From Galbibacter orientalis DSM 19592 (lineage in GTDB: Bacteria; Bacteroidota; Bacteroidia; Flavobacteriales; Flavobacteriaceae): 64,000 nucleotides of DNA. The stretch covers positions 806,001 through 870,000 of the forward strand of contig NZ_JH651379.1 in assembly GCF_000260115.1 (NCBI RefSeq). Reading direction: 5' to 3'. The translations under genes were made by a program, and so were the position numbers. The notes below the pieces were generated by a model that did no database searches, had not been told where the DNA came from, and saw only the letters and a list, made by a program, of their open reading frames with translations. This document shows, in pieces, positions 42,216 to 51,362 of this stretch. Numbering within the stretch: the first letter of the stretch is position 1; each line of letters opens with the position of its first letter.

Positions 42216-45107
42216 TTAGCCAACTATATTTACTATTTTTCCAGGAACAATAATAATCTTCTTAGGTGTTCTTCCCTCTAATTGTGCTTGTGTTTTTTCG
42301 TGTGCCATCACCTCTTTCTCGATGTCTTCTTTACTCATATCCATCGGTAAATCGAGGGTAAAACGCATTTTTCCGTTAAAAGAAATAGGATATGTTTTAC
42401 TACTTTCTACTAAATGTTTTTCATCAAAAACAGGAAAATCTGCCGTTGAAATTGAATTTGAATTCCCTAACTGACTCCAAAGTTCTTCGGCAATATGTGG
42501 TGCATAAGGCGAAATTAAAACCGCTAATGGCTCTAAAATATCTTTGCTGGTACATTTTTGGGCAGTAAGTTCATTCGCACATATCATAAAAGTAGAAACC
42601 GACGTATTAAAAGAGAAATTCTCAATATCCTCTTCTACTTTTTTAATGGTTTTATGAAGTGTTTTCAAGCTCTCTTTAGAAGGCTCGCTGTTGGTAACTT
42701 TAAGTCCGTTATCGTTGAAATACAATTTCCAAAGTTTCTTTAAAAATCCGTGTACTCCTGTAATACCTGCTGTATTCCAAGGTTTTGCTTGCTCCAAAGG
42801 TCCTAAAAACATTTCGTACATACGCAGCGTATCGGCTCCATAATTCTCGCAAATCTCATCTGGATTTACCACATTGTACTTGGATTTGGACATTTTTTCG
42901 ACTTCGCGACCAACAATAAAAGCCCTATTATCCTCCCCCTTGCCCCCTCCAGAGGAGGGGGTATTCTCGTTACAAACTTTACCATTTTCAAGAATGAAAG
43001 TAACATCTTTAAATTCGGGACGCCAATTTTTAAAGGCTTCAATATCTAATTCATTAGAAGCGTTTACGAAAGAAACGTCTGTGTGGATTGGCGTTACATT
43101 TTTATCACCTATTAAGTTTTTAGAAATAAATGTATTACTGTCTTGTAAACGATACACAAAAGCGCTAGTTCCCAAAATCATTCCTTGATTGATAAGTTTT
43201 TTAGCAAATTCATCTACAGGAAGCAAGTTTTGGTCAAACAAAAACTTTTGCCAAAAACGAGCGTATAATAAATGGCCTGTTGCATGTTCGCTTCCGCCAA
43301 TATATAAATCTACATCCTGCCAATAATTCAACGCCTCTTTAGAAGCAAATGCTTCGCTATTATGGGCATCCATATAACGGTTAAAATACCATGAACTTCC
43401 AGCCCAACCTGGCATAGTGTTGAGCTCAAGAGCCCCTCCCTTCCTCCCCATAGGGGAGGTGTTTTCAAACGTTTGTTGAGAAACTACGTTGCCTACTCCA
43501 TCTTTTTCTAACCAATACCACTCCTTAGCATTCCCTAAAGGTGGTTCTCCGGTTTCGGTAGGTAAATACTTTTCTACCTCAGGAAGTTCAATAGGTAAAT
43601 GCTTTGCATCAATCATTTGTGGCAATCCGTTTACATAATATACTGGAAATGGTTCTCCCCAATAACGTTGACGTGAAAAAACAGCATCGCGCAAACGGTA
43701 ATTAGTTTTTCCTTTTCCTTGCCCTATTTCTTCTAAAGCTTCAATTGCCTTTTTAGTAGCTTCTTTATAACCTAATCCGTTTAAGAAATCGCTATTTCCA
43801 ATTACCGTTTTTTCTTTATCTGCAAAAGCCTCTTCGCTAATATCTACTCCGTCAAAAATATTTGGAATTTCAATGTCAAAATGCTTAGCAAAATCATAGT
43901 CCCGCTGGTCTCCACATGGCACCGCCATTACAGCTCCTGTTCCATAGCCTGCCAATACGTAATCTCCTATCCAAATTGGCACAGGTTTTTTGGTAAACGG
44001 ATGCTCGGCATAAGCGCCTGTAAACACACCACTTATGGTTTTTACATCTGCCATACGCTCACGCTCACTACGTTTTGCGGTTGCTTCTACATAGGCTTCT
44101 ACCGCTTCTTTTTGCTCGGGAGTAGTAATTTTACTTACCAATTCGTGCTCTGGTGCTAACGTCATAAACGATACTCCAAAAATAGTATCGGGACGTGTCG
44201 TAAAAACGTCAATTCTAAATTCTGAATTTTGAATTTTGAATTGAACTTCTGCACCAACAGATTTTCCAATCCAATTACGCTGAATTTCTTTTAACGGCTC
44301 TGGCCAATCTAATTTATTTAATCCTTGAAGTAAGCGCTCCGCATAAGCAGAAATACGCATACTCCATTGCTTCATTTTTTTACGAACTACTGGATGCCCC
44401 CCACGCTCTGAAACTCCGTTTACAATCTCGTCGTTTGCAAGTACAGTTCCTAAAGCAGGACACCAATTTACTTCGGTTTCCGCTAAATAGGTAAGTCGGT
44501 ATTGAAGTAGTATTTTTTGTTGTTCTTCTGAAGAATATGCATTCCATTCCGAAGCAGAAAAAGTATCTACGTTATCATCAGAAACAGCATTTACAGTTCT
44601 ATTTCCTTCAGCAGAAAATTTATTAATTAAGGTTAAAATGTTTTCAGCCTTATCTGTATCCTTATTATACCACGAGTTGAATAATTGAATAAAAATCCAC
44701 TGTGTCCACTTATAATAATCAGAATTTGAAGTACGTACCTCCCTGCTCCAATCGAATGAAAAACCTATTTTATCTAGCTGTTCACGGTAACGTGCAATAT
44801 TTTCTTTGGTGGTTTTATCTGGATGTTGTCCTGTTTGAATAGCGTACTGCTCTGCTGGCAACCCAAAACTATCATACCCCATTGGATGAAGCACATTAAA
44901 CCCTTTATGACGTTTGTAACGTGCATAAATATCACTAGCAATATACCCCAACGGATGCCCCACATGCAACCCCGCTCCAGAAGGATAAGGAAACATATCT
45001 AACACATAATATTTTGGTTTGTCGGAATTATTACTTGCTTTAAACGTTTGGTTATCTGCCCAATGTTTTTGCCATTTGGCTTCAATTTCATTGAAATTGT
45101 ACTTCAT
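42216..45107 (-). CDS. leuS: Leucyl-tRNA synthetase with two extra in-frame palindromic insertions
   Basis: 963 residues from the ATG at 45105-45107 (MKYNFNEIEAKWQKHW); the longer ORF adds 18 residues without family support. Class I motifs: PYPSGAGLHVGHPLGY and KMSKS at 738-742. The Bacteroidota-type insertion after the first catalytic part is present (NKFSAEGNRTVNAVSDDN). Editing domain TTRPDTIFGVSF and LNTMPGWAGSSWYFNRYMD are normal. Two segments look foreign: ENTSPMGRKGGA at 548-559 and ENTPSSGGGKGEDNRAF at 714-730, eight residues before KMSKS. Both are encoded by the same GC-rich palindrome. A third oddity, KIQNSEFRID near 287-298, is encoded by an ATTCAAAATTC micro-repeat. The gene is otherwise intact. 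Confidence 0.96.
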   Translation of the reverse strand: MKYNFNEIEAKWQKHWADNQTFKASNNSDKPKYYVLDMFPYPSGAGLHVGHPLGYIASDIYARYKRHKGFNVLHPMGYDSFGLPAEQYAIQTGQHPDKTTKENIARYREQLDKIGFSFDWSREVRTSNSDYYKWTQWIFIQLFNSWYNKDTDKAENILTLINKFSAEGNRTVNAVSDDNVDTFSASEWNAYSSEEQQKILLQYRLTYLAETEVNWCPALGTVLANDEIVNGVSERGGHPVVRKKMKQWSMRISAYAERLLQGLNKLDWPEPLKEIQRNWIGKSVGAEVQFKIQNSEFRIDVFTTRPDTIFGVSFMTLAPEHELVSKITTPEQKEAVEAYVEATAKRSERERMADVKTISGVFTGAYAEHPFTKKPVPIWIGDYVLAGYGTGAVMAVPCGDQRDYDFAKHFDIEIPNIFDGVDISEEAFADKEKTVIGNSDFLNGLGYKEATKKAIEALEEIGQGKGKTNYRLRDAVFSRQRYWGEPFPVYYVNGLPQMIDAKHLPIELPEVEKYLPTETGEPPLGNAKEWYWLEKDGVGNVVSQQTFENTSPMGRKGGALELNTMPGWAGSSWYFNRYMDAHNSEAFASKEALNYWQDVDLYIGGSEHATGHLLYARFWQKFLFDQNLLPVDEFAKKLINQGMILGTSAFVYRLQDSNTFISKNLIGDKNVTPIHTDVSFVNASNELDIEAFKNWRPEFKDVTFILENGKVCNENTPSSGGGKGEDNRAFIVGREVEKMSKSKYNVVNPDEICENYGADTLRMYEMFLGPLEQAKPWNTAGITGVHGFLKKLWKLYFNDNGLKVTNSEPSKESLKTLHKTIKKVEEDIENFSFNTSVSTFMICANELTAQKCTSKDILEPLAVLISPYAPHIAEELWSQLGNSNSISTADFPVFDEKHLVESSKTYPISFNGKMRFTLDLPMDMSKEDIEKEVMAHEKTQAQLEGRTPKKIIIVPGKIVNIVG
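42931..42961. repeat. GC-rich palindromic element inside leuS (copy 1)
   Basis: CCCCCTCC (42943-42950), AGA, GGAGGGGG (42954-42961), preceded by a direct partial copy TCCTCCCCC (42931-42939). It encodes part of the extra peptide at residues 714-730 of LeuS. The composition is strikingly G+C-rich against the AT-rich gene. Confidence 0.8.
43432..43459. repeat. GC-rich palindromic element inside leuS (copy 2)
   Basis: CCTCCCC (43443-43449), ATA, GGGGAGG (43453-43459), preceded by the direct copy CCCCTCCC (43433-43440). Same layout, orientation and reading frame as copy 1, starting with the same ENT codons. Confidence 0.8.
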
Positions 45108-45179
45108 TGCTATCTTTTTTATGCTGAATCTTATAAGAATTGCAAAAATACAGTTATTCAATGAATATGGAAAGTTATT

Positions 45180-45420
45180 TAATTAAAAGTGGCAAAGGGG
45201 AATAAGAGGCAGAGGTTCAGAGGTTCAGAGTTTCAGAGGTGCAAAGGGGCAAAGGGGCAAAGGGGCAAAGATACCAATTTGAAGATTTGAAGATTTGGAG
45301 ATGCGGGAATGTGGGAATGTGGGAATGTGGGAATGTGGGAATGTAAAATAAAATCTTCACGCTCCCGGCTTCGAACTTCCGACTTCTTTTAACTTTTTTA
45401 CTTTACAACATTTCAACAAA
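45180..45420. repeat. Short-unit tandem repeat mosaic (family C)
   Basis: No gene. AGAGGTTC units (about 45210-45235), GGCAAAGG units (about 45243-45268), GAAGATTT units, and five exact copies of GGGAATGT at 45305-45344. The end GCTTCGAACTTCCGACTTCT then CTTTTT matches the ends of the other mosaics. Confidence 0.85.
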
Positions 45421-45891
45421 CTATACAGAAATCTGCCTATCTATTTGTTGATTTAGGGAAATAAAAGTTTCGGTTCTAGAAACGCCTTCAATGGACTGCA
45501 CTTTATGATTTAAAACATTCATTAAATGTTCGTTGTCTTTACAAAGAATTTTAATCAGAATGGACCAATTCCCTGTAGTATAATGACATTCTAGCACTTC
45601 TGGAATTTCTTTTAATTGCTTTACAGCTTCTGGATTTCTCATAGCTTTATCCAAATAAATTCCGATAAATGCCATTGTGTGATATCCCAACATTCGAGGA
45701 TTAATAACAAATTTAGATCCAGAAATAAGTCCAGAATTTTCTAATTTTCTTAAACGTTGATGGATTGCAGCCCCAGAAATACCAATCTTTCTAGCTATTT
45801 CCAAAATGGGCTTCCGAGCGTCTTCCATTAGACTTCTTAGAATCTCTTTGTCGATTCCATCTATTTCTACGGTTTCATTAGTGAATTTCAT
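45421..45891 (-). CDS. Lrp/AsnC family transcriptional regulator
   Basis: 156 residues, usual for the family. N-terminal winged helix-turn-helix: IDGIDKEILRSLMEDARKPI, ISGAAIHQRLRKLENSGLI. C-terminal RAM ligand-binding domain with IPEVLECHYTTGNWSILIKI and GVSRTETFISL. It regulates amino acid metabolism in response to amino acids. ald at 40739 and the saccharopine dehydrogenase gene at 47680 are candidate targets by distance only. A -7 promoter TATCTTTG lies 21 bases upstream. Confidence 0.95.
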   Translation of the reverse strand: MKFTNETVEIDGIDKEILRSLMEDARKPILEIARKIGISGAAIHQRLRKLENSGLISGSKFVINPRMLGYHTMAFIGIYLDKAMRNPEAVKQLKEIPEVLECHYTTGNWSILIKILCKDNEHLMNVLNHKVQSIEGVSRTETFISLNQQIDRQISV

Positions 45892-45912
45892 CTAAAACAT
45901 TTTAAATATCAA

Positions 45913-45920
45913 CAAAGATA
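45913..45920 (-). promoter_or_regulatory. -7 promoter element of the Lrp-type gene
   Basis: Minus-strand TATCTTTG, an exact TAnnTTTG match 21 bases before the ATG. Confidence 0.5.
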
Positions 45921-46064
45921 CCTAAAACCAGTTCTAGATTGTAAGTAAAAAAGTTAAATGAGGATGTCTCATTTATAATTTTACATCCAACTATTTTTCA
46001 GACTCCATTCAAAAAAACTGGGTAGATAGACCCATGGGGAATTATAATTTCTAGCTATTTATGT

Positions 46065-47165
46065 TTATTGTTTAACGATTTCGAACAATAAAAACTGATT
46101 TATTTGCGGACTCATAGTGTTGAAATTATTATCGGAAATTAGAATTAGCGTTTTATTTCCATTAGCAAGTGTTGGTCCGTAGCAAATACCTTCAATATTA
46201 TCGATTGTATTTTTTTGCAATCCTTTTCTAATAGACTCTAAATTGAATGCTAATTTTTTTGAAACAGGCTTAATCTTACTTTCAGATAGATGCTGAGTTT
46301 CCAACGTATTCTCGCTATTAGAAGCATCTACCTCATAAATTTTTAATCCGTTTGCTTTCTTTCCCCAACCCGAAGAATATGAGCGCTCTAACATCAAAAA
46401 TTTCTTATTACCAATGGTGAATAAATCTGACAATCCGTTTACAGCAAAGTCGCCTTTTGGAGCTTTTTCAATTTTATCTAACGGATAAATAAACTGAAAT
46501 TTAGGTGTTTCGCTATTCCAATCGTAATAGGTAATTCTCACTGGAGAATACGCTTCTTTGGTTGTTGGTTCTGGGCCATCGGTTTCTAAAGGTAATTCTG
46601 TTCCCATCCAAAAACCTGTGTTGTCGTAATTTCTTGCCAAACCTTCAAATAATCCGTTATGTCTAGGTTTATAAGGACTTTCAGCATAAAAATAAGAAGG
46701 AATCTCATAGCTATTAACAAACGCTCCTGTTGTAGAAACATTAAAAATAGACGGGTCTCTTTGGTTTTTAATACTGCCCTCACTAGAAAGTAAAATATGC
46801 TGTGTTTCTGGATTATATAAAATAGACTCTAAATCTAAAAACGTATTTTCCATGAACGGATCTTCATAAGAAAAAAACGTGGTATTTGTAAAAATTACAG
46901 TATCTATTTTATCATTTTCAATTTTAATTTTTGCAGTATAAATACGAGGATTTTTAGAGTCGTCGCATACTATAAGGTAATCATCTTTAAAATTATCAAT
47001 CCCTGAAAGTCCGCCAATTTCTGTATCGTCCAATATTACTTTTGCAGGAAAAATATATTCGTCTAAAAATTTCAATTTTGTATCTGCTGTAGGTTTGTTT
47101 TTAACTGAAGAACAACTAGCTAATAAAACAACAAAACAGGTAAATAAGATATTTCTTACTTTCAT
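46065..47165 (-). CDS. Phytase-like (esterase-like) lipoprotein
   Basis: About 366 residues. I prefer the ATG at 47163-47165 to a TTG two codons upstream. Signal peptide with lipobox LLASC near residue 18. Motifs ETQHILLSSEG, GLFEGLARN, NGLSDLFTIGNKKFLMLERSYS and NIEGICYGPTLANGNKTLILISDNNF match the esterase-like activity of phytase family (beta-propeller). It is predicted to sit on the outer membrane or in the periplasm; substrate unknown, phosphate esters are only a family-level guess. It diverges from the DUF1801 gene by 74 bases. Confidence 0.82.
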   Translation of the reverse strand: MKVRNILFTCFVVLLASCSSVKNKPTADTKLKFLDEYIFPAKVILDDTEIGGLSGIDNFKDDYLIVCDDSKNPRIYTAKIKIENDKIDTVIFTNTTFFSYEDPFMENTFLDLESILYNPETQHILLSSEGSIKNQRDPSIFNVSTTGAFVNSYEIPSYFYAESPYKPRHNGLFEGLARNYDNTGFWMGTELPLETDGPEPTTKEAYSPVRITYYDWNSETPKFQFIYPLDKIEKAPKGDFAVNGLSDLFTIGNKKFLMLERSYSSGWGKKANGLKIYEVDASNSENTLETQHLSESKIKPVSKKLAFNLESIRKGLQKNTIDNIEGICYGPTLANGNKTLILISDNNFNTMSPQINQFLLFEIVKQ

Positions 47166-47239
47166 TATCAAATCTATTTATTGATATTAGGTTGCAAGAT
47201 AACTGAATTTGATTTATTTTTAAAGGTATATACTGTGAA

Positions 47240-47647
47240 GTGACCGATAAAAATAAAGATACTCCGAATAAAAAAACAGGTAACAATCTATTCCTTACCG
47301 CTAAAGAATATTTTGAATCTCAACCTGAAGAAACAAGGCAAGCGTTGTTAGAACTAAAAGAGTGCATCTTAAAAGTAGCACCAAACGCAACCGAATTAAT
47401 AAATTATAATATTCTAGCATATTCACTTATAAAAGGAGGAAAAAGAGAACAACAAATTATGATTGCTGGTTATAAAAAGCATGTAGGATTTTACCCTCAT
47501 CCAACAACAATGGAAAAATTTGAATCCGAATTAAATGGGTTTAAAAAAGGAAAAGGTTCGGTCCAATTTCCTTTAGACAGACCATTGCCAAAAGACCTTA
47601 TTGAAAAAATGGTTACCTACCGAATGAAGCTTATTAAAGAAAAATAA
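47240..47647 (+). CDS. DUF1801 family protein (iron-chaperone-like)
   Basis: 135 residues with a GTG start at 47240; no ATG lies in the right place. Motifs AKEYFESQPEETRQALLELK, KVAPNATELINYNILAYSL and KHVGFYPHPTTMEKFESEL belong to the DUF1801 fold, related to YdhG and frataxin-like proteins. GKGSVQFPLDRPLP follows as usual. Function uncertain; possible iron handling is an inference from fold relatives. The short N-terminal extension (DKNKDTPNKKTGNN) is probably disordered. Confidence 0.82.
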   Translation: MTDKNKDTPNKKTGNNLFLTAKEYFESQPEETRQALLELKECILKVAPNATELINYNILAYSLIKGGKREQQIMIAGYKKHVGFYPHPTTMEKFESELNGFKKGKGSVQFPLDRPLPKDLIEKMVTYRMKLIKEK

Positions 47648-47679
47648 GGAAGTAGCTAAAACTGTGTTTTTATGCTAAT

Positions 47680-49050
47680 TTATCCTGCTACATTATTTGG
47701 ATTATAGCCCATATAAGGAACTTCTTTTTCAATAAAAGTAATTCCATAATTTTCTAAAGCCGACAAAACAGGCTCATAAATATCTTTTGAAATAGGGATT
47801 ACAACCCCAGTAGCAGTAATTTCCTTATTTAAAATTTTTAACGCAGCAATTCCTAAAGGCAAACCAACAGTTTTAGACATTGCTGTGTAAGTTTTATCTT
47901 TCCCAAGAGCAACCATACTAGAATCTATTTGATGTTTCTTTCCGTTTAAAGTATAACCAAATTTATGGTACATTACAATCATATCTTTATCGTCGTCATT
48001 AAGTAACCAATGGTCTTCTAATATTTTCTGAAGCGCTTGAGCTGGTGTTGCATTTTCAATTCCTATTTTTTTAGAAGCGTCGAATAAATCAAGTTCTTGG
48101 AGCTTCTCCCACATAATATCATCTTGATCGATTTTTAAATAATGTCGAAGTTTTAATTCCACTGCATCCGTAGGTGAATACGGAAGAAAGGAATTTACAA
48201 ATTCTCTATAGGACATGTTTTCAGAATCTTCCAAAACAAAAGTATCGTCGGTCATTCCTAATTGAACAAACATATTCCATGCTTTCGAAAAACCAACACG
48301 ACGGATGGTTCCTCTATACAAGGTTAAAATATCATTTAAACCATAAGCACTTCTATATTTTAGAGAATCCCGATTGGCATAGCCTTCAAATTTTCCGTAG
48401 CCTTCTATCTCAAAAAATTCTGTTCTTCGGAAAAGTTTATGATATGGAATGTATTTATAATTCCCTTCTTGAATAAACATTGCAGTTCCCCCCTGCCCTG
48501 CCACGACTACATTTCTAGGATTCCAAGTAAATTTATAGTTCCATAAATTGGTATCGCTTTCTGGAGCCACCAATCCGCCAGTAAACGATTCAAATAATAT
48601 CATTTTCCCTCCTTTGCCTCGGATTTTATCTATTACCTTCATGGCGCTCATATGGTCAATTCCAGGGTCTACTCCAATTTCATTTAAAAAAATAAGTCCT
48701 TTTGCCTTAACTTCTTCATCCAAAGCTTCCATTTCTTTACTTACATAGGAAGCCGTGACCATATTTTTTTCATACAAAAGACAATCTTTTGCAACTTCAA
48801 TATGAAATCTAGCAGGAAGCATTGAGATTACTAAATCTGCTTTTTTAATTGCATTTTTGCGTTCTTCTTCCTTAAAAATATCTAATTTTATAGCGGTGCA
48901 ATTGGGTTTATCTTTTAAAAGGTTTTTAGCGTTTTCTATATTGATATCTCCAACAACAATATGTAATTGCTCTGATGCTGCTTTTTCCAATAAATATTTA
49001 AGTAAATAAGAAGTAGATTTTCCAGCACCAATTAATAAAATAGTACGCAT
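47680..49050 (-). CDS. Saccharopine dehydrogenase family protein
   Basis: 456 residues. N-terminal Rossmann motif LLIGAGKSTSYLLKYLLEK, then VISMLPARFHIEVAKDCL, NEIGVDPGIDHMSAMKVID and the C-terminal substrate domain with GLNDILTLYRGTIRRVGF. This is the form found in Flavobacteriaceae as saccharopine dehydrogenase (glutamate-forming), which releases 2-aminoadipate semialdehyde in lysine degradation. The pathway leads to glutaryl-CoA, and gcdH is at the start of the window, but the two are 45 kb apart. The partner lysine-ketoglutarate reductase is not in the window. Confidence 0.85.
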   Translation of the reverse strand: MRTILLIGAGKSTSYLLKYLLEKAASEQLHIVVGDINIENAKNLLKDKPNCTAIKLDIFKEEERKNAIKKADLVISMLPARFHIEVAKDCLLYEKNMVTASYVSKEMEALDEEVKAKGLIFLNEIGVDPGIDHMSAMKVIDKIRGKGGKMILFESFTGGLVAPESDTNLWNYKFTWNPRNVVVAGQGGTAMFIQEGNYKYIPYHKLFRRTEFFEIEGYGKFEGYANRDSLKYRSAYGLNDILTLYRGTIRRVGFSKAWNMFVQLGMTDDTFVLEDSENMSYREFVNSFLPYSPTDAVELKLRHYLKIDQDDIMWEKLQELDLFDASKKIGIENATPAQALQKILEDHWLLNDDDKDMIVMYHKFGYTLNGKKHQIDSSMVALGKDKTYTAMSKTVGLPLGIAALKILNKEITATGVVIPISKDIYEPVLSALENYGITFIEKEVPYMGYNPNNVAG

Positions 49051-49122
49051 GTGAATTTGTTTATTAATTTCACACTAATGTATTAAAATGTTATAAACAT
49101 AACAATTAAAAATAGATGAATT

Positions 49123-49512
49123 ATGCATAAAGGAATATTAATAGCAGGAGGAGTATTAGGATTTTTAGCAATAATATTAGGTGCTTTCGGGGCGCATGCG
49201 TTAAAAAGTGCTTTAGATGCAGAGGCTTTAAAAACATTTGAAACTGGTGTAAAATACCAAATGTATCATGCCCTATTATTATTATTTGTAGGAAGCTTGC
49301 CTATACTTACTTCAGGGACTAAAAATACCATTTTATATCTCGTAGTTATTGGGGTTATTCTATTTTCTGGTTCTATTTATGGTTTAGCAACCAATGCACT
49401 TACTTCTTTCGACTTTAAAAAAATAGGTTTTGTAACCCCTATAGGTGGAACTTTACTAATTATTTCCTGGGGAATTTTGATATATAACTTTATAAGGTTA
49501 AAAATAAATTAA
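49123..49512 (+). CDS. DUF423 membrane protein (YgdD type)
   Basis: 129 residues with four membrane helices, at about 3-25, 45-63, 70-88 and 103-125. N-terminal GVLGFLAIILGAFGAHALK and central TGVKYQMYHALLLLFVG are the family signature. Inner membrane protein of unknown function. Stands alone between the divergent saccharopine dehydrogenase gene and pckA, which has its own promoter. Confidence 0.9.
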   Translation: MHKGILIAGGVLGFLAIILGAFGAHALKSALDAEALKTFETGVKYQMYHALLLLFVGSLPILTSGTKNTILYLVVIGVILFSGSIYGLATNALTSFDFKKIGFVTPIGGTLLIISWGILIYNFIRLKIN

Positions 49513-49600
49513 TTCTAAGGAAGAATCCATAAATAGATTCAGATTATTTGTTAATAGTAGTAAAATCTTGAATTTTTATTAAAAATACACAACTCAAACG

Positions 49601-49628
49601 TTGTAGTAGAATATTTTTAATACATTTG
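49601..49628 (+). promoter_or_regulatory. Promoter of pckA
   Basis: TTG (49601-49603), 17 bases, TACATTTG (49621-49628): a full match to the Bacteroidota TTG/TAnnTTTG promoter. It predicts a leader of about 25 bases before the ATG at 49659. Confidence 0.75.
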
Positions 49629-49658
49629 TCTTAGCTACTAACATCAACAATTTAAAAA

Positions 49659-51272
49659 ATGACGGTGGACAAAACACTTGTTACGCAAACGATTTCGTTG
49701 AAAAATTACGGAATTATAAATGCGACAATTAATTACCAATTAAGTCCTGAAGAATTGCACCGTATCACCTTAGAAAAAGGAATGGGAAAAGAAGCTTCCT
49801 CAGGAGCTTTAGCCATAAATACTGGTGAATTTACAGGACGCTCTCCAAAAGACAGATTTATTGTAAAAGATAAAATTACTGCGGATAAAGTATGGTGGGG
49901 ATCTATAAACCTCCCTTTTGATGCTGATAAATTTGATGCTTTACAAAAAAAGGTAACCGACTATTTGTCGGAAAAAGAATTGTATGTACGCGACTGTTAT
50001 GCCTGTGCAGATAAGGATTACCAATTAAATATTAGGGTTATAAACGAGTATCCTTGGAGTAATTTATTTGCCTATAATATGTTTCTGCGTCCAAAGGAAG
50101 AGGAGTTAAAAGACTTTAATGCAGAATGGACCGTTATTAATGCTCCAGGTTTCAAAGCAAACCCAGAAACTGATGGAACACGCCAAGAGAATTTTGCTAT
50201 TTTAAACTTTACTAAAAAAGTAGTCCTTATTGGGGGTACAGGATATACCGGAGAAATTAAGAAAGGTATTTTTTCAGCACTAAATTTTTTGTTGCCTGTA
50301 TACCAAAATACACTTCCAATGCATTGTAGTGCAAATGTAGGAACAAATGGAGATACTTCTATATTTTTTGGATTATCTGGAACAGGAAAAACAACACTTT
50401 CTGCCGACCCAAAACGTAAATTAATTGGAGATGACGAACACGGATGGACAAAAGACAATAGCGTTTTTAATTTTGAAGGAGGATGCTATGCTAAAGTTAT
50501 AAATCTTTCCGAAGAAAATGAACCCGATATTTTTAGAGCCATCCAAAAAGGGGCTTTACTAGAAAATGTTAGTTTAGATTCCGAAGGGAATGTTGATTTT
50601 AAAGACACTTCCATCACTCAAAACACACGAGTAAGTTATCCTATTTATCATATTAAAAACATTCAAAAACCTTCTATAGGCTTTTCTCCAAAGAATATAT
50701 TTTTCTTAACGGCAGATGCTTTTGGGGTTTTACCTCCTATTTCCAAATTAACACCAGGACAAGCAGCATATCATTTTATTTCTGGATATACTGCTAAAGT
50801 TGCAGGTACCGAAGCAGGAGTAGACGAACCTGTACCCTCCTTCTCTGCGTGTTTTGGAGCTCCATTTATGCCGTTACACCCAACAGCCTATGCAGAAATG
50901 CTTAGTGAGAAAATGAAGGAAGCTAACGTAAATGTATGGCTTATAAATACTGGATGGACTGGTGGTCCTTACGGAATTGGGAAGCGTATGGCTTTAAAAT
51001 ACACTAGAGCCATGATTACCGCTGCAATGAATAATGAATTAGGAGAAGAAATTACTCCAGAAAAATATCATATCCACTCTGTTTTTGGTTTAGCACAACC
51101 TAGAAGTTGTCCTAATGTACCAGATGAAATATTGAGTTCTAGAAAAACTTGGAATAATGATGAAGGCTATTACAAAAAAGCCCATCAGCTAGCGGCTGCT
51201 TTTAAAGAAAATTTTGAAAAGTTTGCATCCTATGCTAGTGAAGAAACAAAGGACGGCGGTCCTTTGGTCTGA
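49659..51272 (+). CDS. pckA: Phosphoenolpyruvate carboxykinase (ATP)
   Basis: 537 residues. Walker A GLSGTGKTTLSADPKRK, metal-binding GDDEHGW (kinase-2), and substrate motifs FTGRSPKDRFIV and MHCSANVG are all present, with GWTGGPYGIGKRM near residue 430. It converts oxaloacetate to PEP, the entry to gluconeogenesis, fitting a life on amino acids and glycans. Promoter at 49601-49628, strong terminator at 51322-51350. Monocistronic. Confidence 0.97.
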   Translation: MTVDKTLVTQTISLKNYGIINATINYQLSPEELHRITLEKGMGKEASSGALAINTGEFTGRSPKDRFIVKDKITADKVWWGSINLPFDADKFDALQKKVTDYLSEKELYVRDCYACADKDYQLNIRVINEYPWSNLFAYNMFLRPKEEELKDFNAEWTVINAPGFKANPETDGTRQENFAILNFTKKVVLIGGTGYTGEIKKGIFSALNFLLPVYQNTLPMHCSANVGTNGDTSIFFGLSGTGKTTLSADPKRKLIGDDEHGWTKDNSVFNFEGGCYAKVINLSEENEPDIFRAIQKGALLENVSLDSEGNVDFKDTSITQNTRVSYPIYHIKNIQKPSIGFSPKNIFFLTADAFGVLPPISKLTPGQAAYHFISGYTAKVAGTEAGVDEPVPSFSACFGAPFMPLHPTAYAEMLSEKMKEANVNVWLINTGWTGGPYGIGKRMALKYTRAMITAAMNNELGEEITPEKYHIHSVFGLAQPRSCPNVPDEILSSRKTWNNDEGYYKKAHQLAAAFKENFEKFASYASEETKDGGPLV

Positions 51273-51321
51273 TTTTAATTTTAGAAGGGTAACCTTCGAA
51301 GCTTGCCAAATAGTTAGTAGG

Positions 51322-51350
51322 AAAGCCTCTGGAAACCCCAGAGGCTTTTT
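51322..51350 (+). terminator. Rho-independent terminator of pckA
   Basis: AAAGCCTCTGG (51322-51332), loop AAACC, CCAGAGGCTTT (51338-51348), then T: 11 base pairs, 50 bases after the pckA stop. Confidence 0.9.
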
Positions 51351-51362
51351 AATATTTATTAT

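Noticed and set aside
45108-45161. N-terminal extension of LeuS
   Set aside because: Eighteen extra residues precede the conserved MKYNFNEIEAKW start and match nothing in the family.
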